NCBI GenBank assembly: GCA_965371855.1
Contig: CBDUZZ010000019.1
Span: 1-63,667 of the forward strand
Origin: JAADEM01 sp965371855
Lineage (GTDB): Bacteria; Bacteroidota; Bacteroidia; Bacteroidales; Marinilabiliaceae
Direction: 5' to 3'
DNA: 63,667 bases
Shown: piece by piece, positions 60,630 through 63,667 of the stretch
Layout: every line of letters begins with the position of its first letter
How positions within the stretch are numbered: the stretch's first letter is position 1
The notes under the pieces: generated by a model
What the model saw: only the letters and a program-made list of their open reading frames with translations
Database searches by the model: none
What the model was told of the DNA's origin: nothing
Made by a program: the position numbers and the translations under genes

Positions 60630-61544
60630 TTATTCTTTAATAAATGATTTCATAACTACAACAAAGTAATCAAGATCCACTCTGGTCAAAGCCTGATGAA
60701 CCGGAATGAAAAATGCATCTTCACCATAGAACACACTGCATTGAATACCATGAGCGTAAAAGTATTTCTTCAACTCAGACAGATCAATTACATGATTGTC
60801 GATTTTGAACATAAAAACACCCGGAACAACCCCTTCAGCAAGAGTAAACCTCTCAGAAAACCCTAATTCAAGGAATCTTTCCTTAAGGTAGTTGTAGTTA
60901 ATTATCCTTTTTTCGATAATTTCTTTCCTGGAATCTATATATTCTGATAAAATGTTTTTGATATGTCTGAGTTGTTTCTTTTCAATCTGAGAACCCTGTC
61001 TAATGTCCTTTAAACTATCAGATACCAGAAGTCCTCCTACTTGCAGGGGAAATGTTTTCGGAAAGCTATAAATAACAAAGTCTCCAACACTTCCAATGTC
61101 GTTATTGCTATCTTTAGAAAAAAAAGTATTAGCACAATCTTCGATTATTGGCAACCTGTATTTTTTCAGGTCTATAAGGTTGTTGTACGGAAATCCAAAT
61201 TCATGATTTACAAAAATAACTTTTGTTTCAGGGAGGATTTCACGCGACCACTTACAGAACTTTTCAATTTCAACTGTCACACAACCACTAATATAGAAAT
61301 TACCGGAAGTTGTTAATATGGTAACAACATCGTCTTTTTCTAAATCAAAACTATTCAATGCAAGGTTTATCGCTTTGCGTCCGTTTTCAGTATATGTGTA
61401 ATCTTTGTTTCTAAATCTATCATTAAAGTAATCATCTATTTTGTTTGAATCAGGCAAAAGATGATTAATGGAAAGATCCTCGGTTTTGAATGATCCGATT
61501 CGGTAACAGGGTAAGCTATATGGATCAGGATTTATAATAAACAT
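60630..61544 (-). CDS. Short DegT/DnrJ-family aminotransferase-like protein
   Basis: 304 residues, well below the usual 360-400 of the family. RLPIIEDCANTFFSKD (about 130-145) aligns with the PLP-stacking IEDAA region, and FVIYSFPKTFPLQVGGLLVSD (about 157-177) supplies the PLP Lys. The early region YTENGRKAINLALNSF takes the place of the usual SGTAA loop, with Gly-Arg-Lys instead of Gly-Thr. The protein may be an aminotransferase with altered substrate or a non-catalytic relative. It lies six bases before the hexapeptide transferase gene and after the FemAB-like gene. Confidence 0.7.
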   Translation of the reverse strand: MFIINPDPYSLPCYRIGSFKTEDLSINHLLPDSNKIDDYFNDRFRNKDYTYTENGRKAINLALNSFDLEKDDVVTILTTSGNFYISGCVTVEIEKFCKWSREILPETKVIFVNHEFGFPYNNLIDLKKYRLPIIEDCANTFFSKDSNNDIGSVGDFVIYSFPKTFPLQVGGLLVSDSLKDIRQGSQIEKKQLRHIKNILSEYIDSRKEIIEKRIINYNYLKERFLELGFSERFTLAEGVVPGVFMFKIDNHVIDLSELKKYFYAHGIQCSVFYGEDAFFIPVHQALTRVDLDYFVVVMKSFIKE

Positions 61545-61577
61545 AGTACTTTAAAAAAGTGTATTAAGCAAGCAGTA

Positions 61578-61607
61578 TTGAGAGATGAGTTGTGAGAAAT
61601 GAGAAAA
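61578..61607. repeat. Short 7-bp array, family A
   Basis: Four units on the + strand (ttgagag, atgagtt, gtgagaa, atgagaa) lie between the DegT-like start and the stop of the FemAB-like gene at 61612. It is the most upstream array in the - strand gene run. Confidence 0.7.
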
Positions 61608-61611
61608 TCAT

Positions 61612-62544
61612 TTACCTGTTCTGATTTAAACTGAATGTATACCTTAAAGATGATACTGCTTCGTGAGTTTCCTTAAATCTCAGCAAGCCTGTATTTGGAA
61701 TACCATTTTCAGTGGATATTCCAAGATCTATATATTTAAAGCCAAGTTCTTTGTAATATGACCACAGATTCAGTAACATAAAATCCATTGCTCGCAACGG
61801 CCTACCAAGGTCATTGTCACCCCAAAAAACAGCATAAATAATCTCCGGATGGAACCTATAAAAAATAGCTGATGCCACGATAGACCCATCAACTGTTGAA
61901 ACCTTAAAGAAATCTACAGGCCACAGTTTTTCAGTATTATTTATGTCTTCTAAAGACATGTATATTGGTCGGCCAAACTTTGCACGATTCTCACAAATAA
62001 GTTCAAAAACGTCTGATTTATCCCTCTCTACAGTAGTATGCTCAAAAACAAGAGAATTTCTAACCGCCTGTCTGTAGTATTCTCTGCTATTCTTTTGCTT
62101 ATATTTCCCTTGAAAGTTCTGAAGATTAATCCAACTTGTTATTTCCGGTAACTCAGAATTATACCCTGTCCTTAACAATGAATTGATACATTTGGAATTA
62201 AAGGTTTGATTATAAATATCCGGTGAGATTACAATCTTAAATTCATCGAGATTGTTTAATAAACAGTACTCCTTCAATGAAGCAATAAAACTATCTATCT
62301 TATCGGCATAAATATTCTCTTTCTTGAAATGAAAACCACCAAATGGTGCTGAGAAAGGGGAAAACAATACATTGTTCCTAATTCCGGCAACAAATCCAAT
62401 TTCAGGTTTATCAATATTTTCAACCAATCTTACAATTCGGTCAACTTTGCTTTTATTAAGCTCAATAAATAGGTTAGAAATAAAAGGATGAGGATCAGCA
62501 GGAAAATATTTCCTAAACGTCTCGTCATTAACTTCAACAAGCAT
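61612..62544 (-). CDS. FemAB/GNAT-like acyltransferase
   Basis: 310 residues with two GNAT-like lobes. FSAPFGGFHFKKENIY (about 62-77) marks the first lobe. VASAIFYRFHPEIIYAVFWGDN (about 225-246) followed by YYKELGFKYIDLGIS (about 265-279) and GLLRFKETHEA marks the second. Such proteins occur in loci making acylated amino sugars and may attach an acyl or aminoacyl group to the 3-amino sugar made here. The start lies two bases after the FdtA-like stop, so translation is coupled. The donor is unknown. Confidence 0.72.
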   Translation of the reverse strand: MLVEVNDETFRKYFPADPHPFISNLFIELNKSKVDRIVRLVENIDKPEIGFVAGIRNNVLFSPFSAPFGGFHFKKENIYADKIDSFIASLKEYCLLNNLDEFKIVISPDIYNQTFNSKCINSLLRTGYNSELPEITSWINLQNFQGKYKQKNSREYYRQAVRNSLVFEHTTVERDKSDVFELICENRAKFGRPIYMSLEDINNTEKLWPVDFFKVSTVDGSIVASAIFYRFHPEIIYAVFWGDNDLGRPLRAMDFMLLNLWSYYKELGFKYIDLGISTENGIPNTGLLRFKETHEAVSSLRYTFSLNQNR

Positions 62545-62546
62545 AG

Positions 62547-62969
62547 TCAGGAGTTTTTAAATTTCTGGAATTCATCATAAGTACGTATATAGTCATCCTC
62601 ACTATACTTTTCAGATGCCAGCACAAAACATATTGCACCGGAGGAGAAGTTTACAATTTCTCTCCAAATACCGGGTATAACTAACAACCCAAAATTAGGT
62701 CTGTTCAGTTGAATTATCTTTTTATTTCGGCCATCATCGATTATCACATCAAAAGAACCACTTGCAGCCACAATAAGCTGATGGAGGTTTTTATGTGCAT
62801 GTCCTCCCCTTTCTGAACCACCGGGCACATCATAAAGGTAATAAATCCTCTTTATGTCAAAAGGGAGGTGATCGCCATTTTGAACGACAGTTATATTCCC
62901 TGAACGATTGTGTATCTTTGGTAACTCAACAACATTACAGTTATGAATATCTGAAACAAAGTTTAGCAT
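62547..62969 (-). CDS. fdtA: dTDP-4-keto-6-deoxyhexose 3,4-ketoisomerase (FdtA/QdtA-like cupin), complete active site
   Basis: 140-residue cupin. FDIKRIYYLYDVPGGSERGGHAHKNLHQLIVA (about 37-68) is the FdtA/QdtA core. The two active-site His residues in GGHAHK are both present, and SGSFDVIIDDG follows. The family moves the keto group of dTDP-4-keto-6-deoxyglucose from C4 to C3 before amination by FdtB or QdtB. The start overlaps the stop of the sister gene at 62963. The dTDP-glucose pyrophosphorylase and dehydratase (RmlA, RmlB) needed upstream are not in the window. Confidence 0.88.
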   Translation of the reverse strand: MLNFVSDIHNCNVVELPKIHNRSGNITVVQNGDHLPFDIKRIYYLYDVPGGSERGGHAHKNLHQLIVAASGSFDVIIDDGRNKKIIQLNRPNFGLLVIPGIWREIVNFSSGAICFVLASEKYSEDDYIRTYDEFQKFKNS

Positions 62970-63364
62970 AATGTTTTTCCCCTTTTAAAATCATCAAAAT
63001 CCCTTATATAATCATTCTCATTATATTCGGTAGAAGCAATAATTACTGCAAGTGAATTCGTAGAAAAGTTCTCTAGCGTGCGCCACATCATTTTCGGAAT
63101 CAGTATACCATAATAGGATCTGTTTAATGAAAAGCGATCTTCTTTCACACCATCATGCAAAACCACATCGAAGCTACCCGAAAGAGCCACAATCAGTTCC
63201 TGAGTCTCTTTAAATGCATGTCCTCCTCTATGCTCGCCACCAGGAACATCATATATCCAATACACCCTTTTGATCTTAAAAGGAAAATGAGTATCCTCTT
63301 CAATAAATGAAAGATTACCTCTTACATCAAGATATTTTGGGAGGTTAATTAATGAAGGCTTCAT
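62963..63364 (-). CDS. FdtA-like cupin paralogue with altered active site
   Basis: 133-residue sister of the protein at 62547, sharing FKIKRVYWIYDVPGGEHRGGHAFKETQELIVALSG. The second His of the GGHAHK motif is replaced by Phe (GGHAFK), so the usual His pair is incomplete. It may be a partner subunit, an isomerase with other stereochemistry, or inactive. Its last codons overlap the start of the complete copy, a sign of coupled translation. It is the first gene of the long - strand run in this window. Confidence 0.82.
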   Translation of the reverse strand: MKPSLINLPKYLDVRGNLSFIEEDTHFPFKIKRVYWIYDVPGGEHRGGHAFKETQELIVALSGSFDVVLHDGVKEDRFSLNRSYYGILIPKMMWRTLENFSTNSLAVIIASTEYNENDYIRDFDDFKRGKTLC

Positions 63365-63667
63365 ATATTAAACATCAAGAATCTAATTATATTGATAGTT
63401 TCAAACTCTATAAAAAGAAGCTTCTTCTCACAGCTTCGCCCTGTCACTCACATAGGGCAACTAACATAACGAAAACAAAAATAAAAAAACATACCTTATA
63501 AATTCAGTTTACAGGTTAACTTTTTTATATCATTTTCACGTCTAAAGTACGATTATAAATACAATTAGGTTACGAAAAATGATAAACGGTTATTATTATT
63601 TGGTGAATGGATAAAATTAACCCAACTTGGCTTTCGCGCATCAAAAAATAGAAAATATTTCCATATT
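63365..63667. other. AT-rich intergenic end of window, no gene seen
   Basis: 303 bases upstream of the first - strand gene. A reverse-strand TAnnTTTG-type -7 element can be read at 63476-63483 (CAAAAATA on +), but no good -33 partner is present. I see no ORF, strong hairpin or RNA gene. It probably contains the promoter of the gene run, unless transcription enters from beyond the window. Confidence 0.4.

Overview
The window is a stretch of a Bacteroidota chromosome, most likely Bacteroidales/Marinilabiliales. The DNA is AT-rich. Two secreted proteins carry type IX secretion (T9SS) C-terminal domains. The candidate promoter before the export genes has the TAnnTTTG form of this phylum. I see no rRNA, tRNA, CRISPR array, transposase or integrase.

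Layout: 0-5 kb holds unrelated genes: an AbgT transporter, a DUF2459 protein, a membrane protein, a nucleotidyltransferase next to a broken VOC gene, and an SGNH-like lipoprotein. From 5.4 kb to the end lies a very large surface-polysaccharide (O-antigen/capsule) locus. The outer-membrane exporter Wza and the Wzc-type co-polymerase/tyrosine kinase are on the + strand. A membrane-bound nucleotide-sugar 4,6-dehydratase, a T9SS-type SGNH protein and an MBOAT/SGNH acylation pair follow on the - strand. A 1165-residue beta-helix T9SS protein is on the + strand. From 63.4 kb down to 19.8 kb about 40 genes all run on the - strand.

How the genes work together: sugar-nucleotide genes point to a 3-amino-3,6-dideoxyhexose (two FdtA-like cupins, an FdtB-like aminotransferase, acyltransferases), a GDP-6-deoxymannose (Gmd plus a reductase), a 4-amino-4,6-dideoxy sugar (4,6-dehydratase plus EpsN/PglE-type aminotransferase) and a 3-keto-uronate sugar (WlbA-type dehydrogenase). 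A PglC-type phosphoglycosyltransferase starts the lipid-linked unit. GT4, GT2 and GT-D glycosyltransferases extend it, Wzx flips it, an EpsG-like Wzy polymerises it, and Wzc/Wza export it. Decoration genes are unusually many: two MBOAT proteins, four SGNH proteins, several GNAT/FemAB-like acyltransferases, two ATP-grasp ligases, three asparagine-synthase-like proteins, three NodB-like deacetylases and a CapA protein.

The most unusual content is: (1) a five-gene Dlt-like cassette (SGNH, adenylation enzyme, GNAT, carrier protein, MBOAT) at 19.8-24.8 kb in a Gram-negative polysaccharide locus; (2) a family of 7-bp-period tandem arrays that flank all four four-helix-bundle genes, supply the stop codons of several genes, and are inserted in frame twice in the FdtB-like gene; (3) a duplicated ATP-grasp/GNAT module whose second ATP-grasp copy survives only as a frameshifted C-terminal stub; and (4) a dispersed palindromic repeat with interchangeable terminal inverted repeats.
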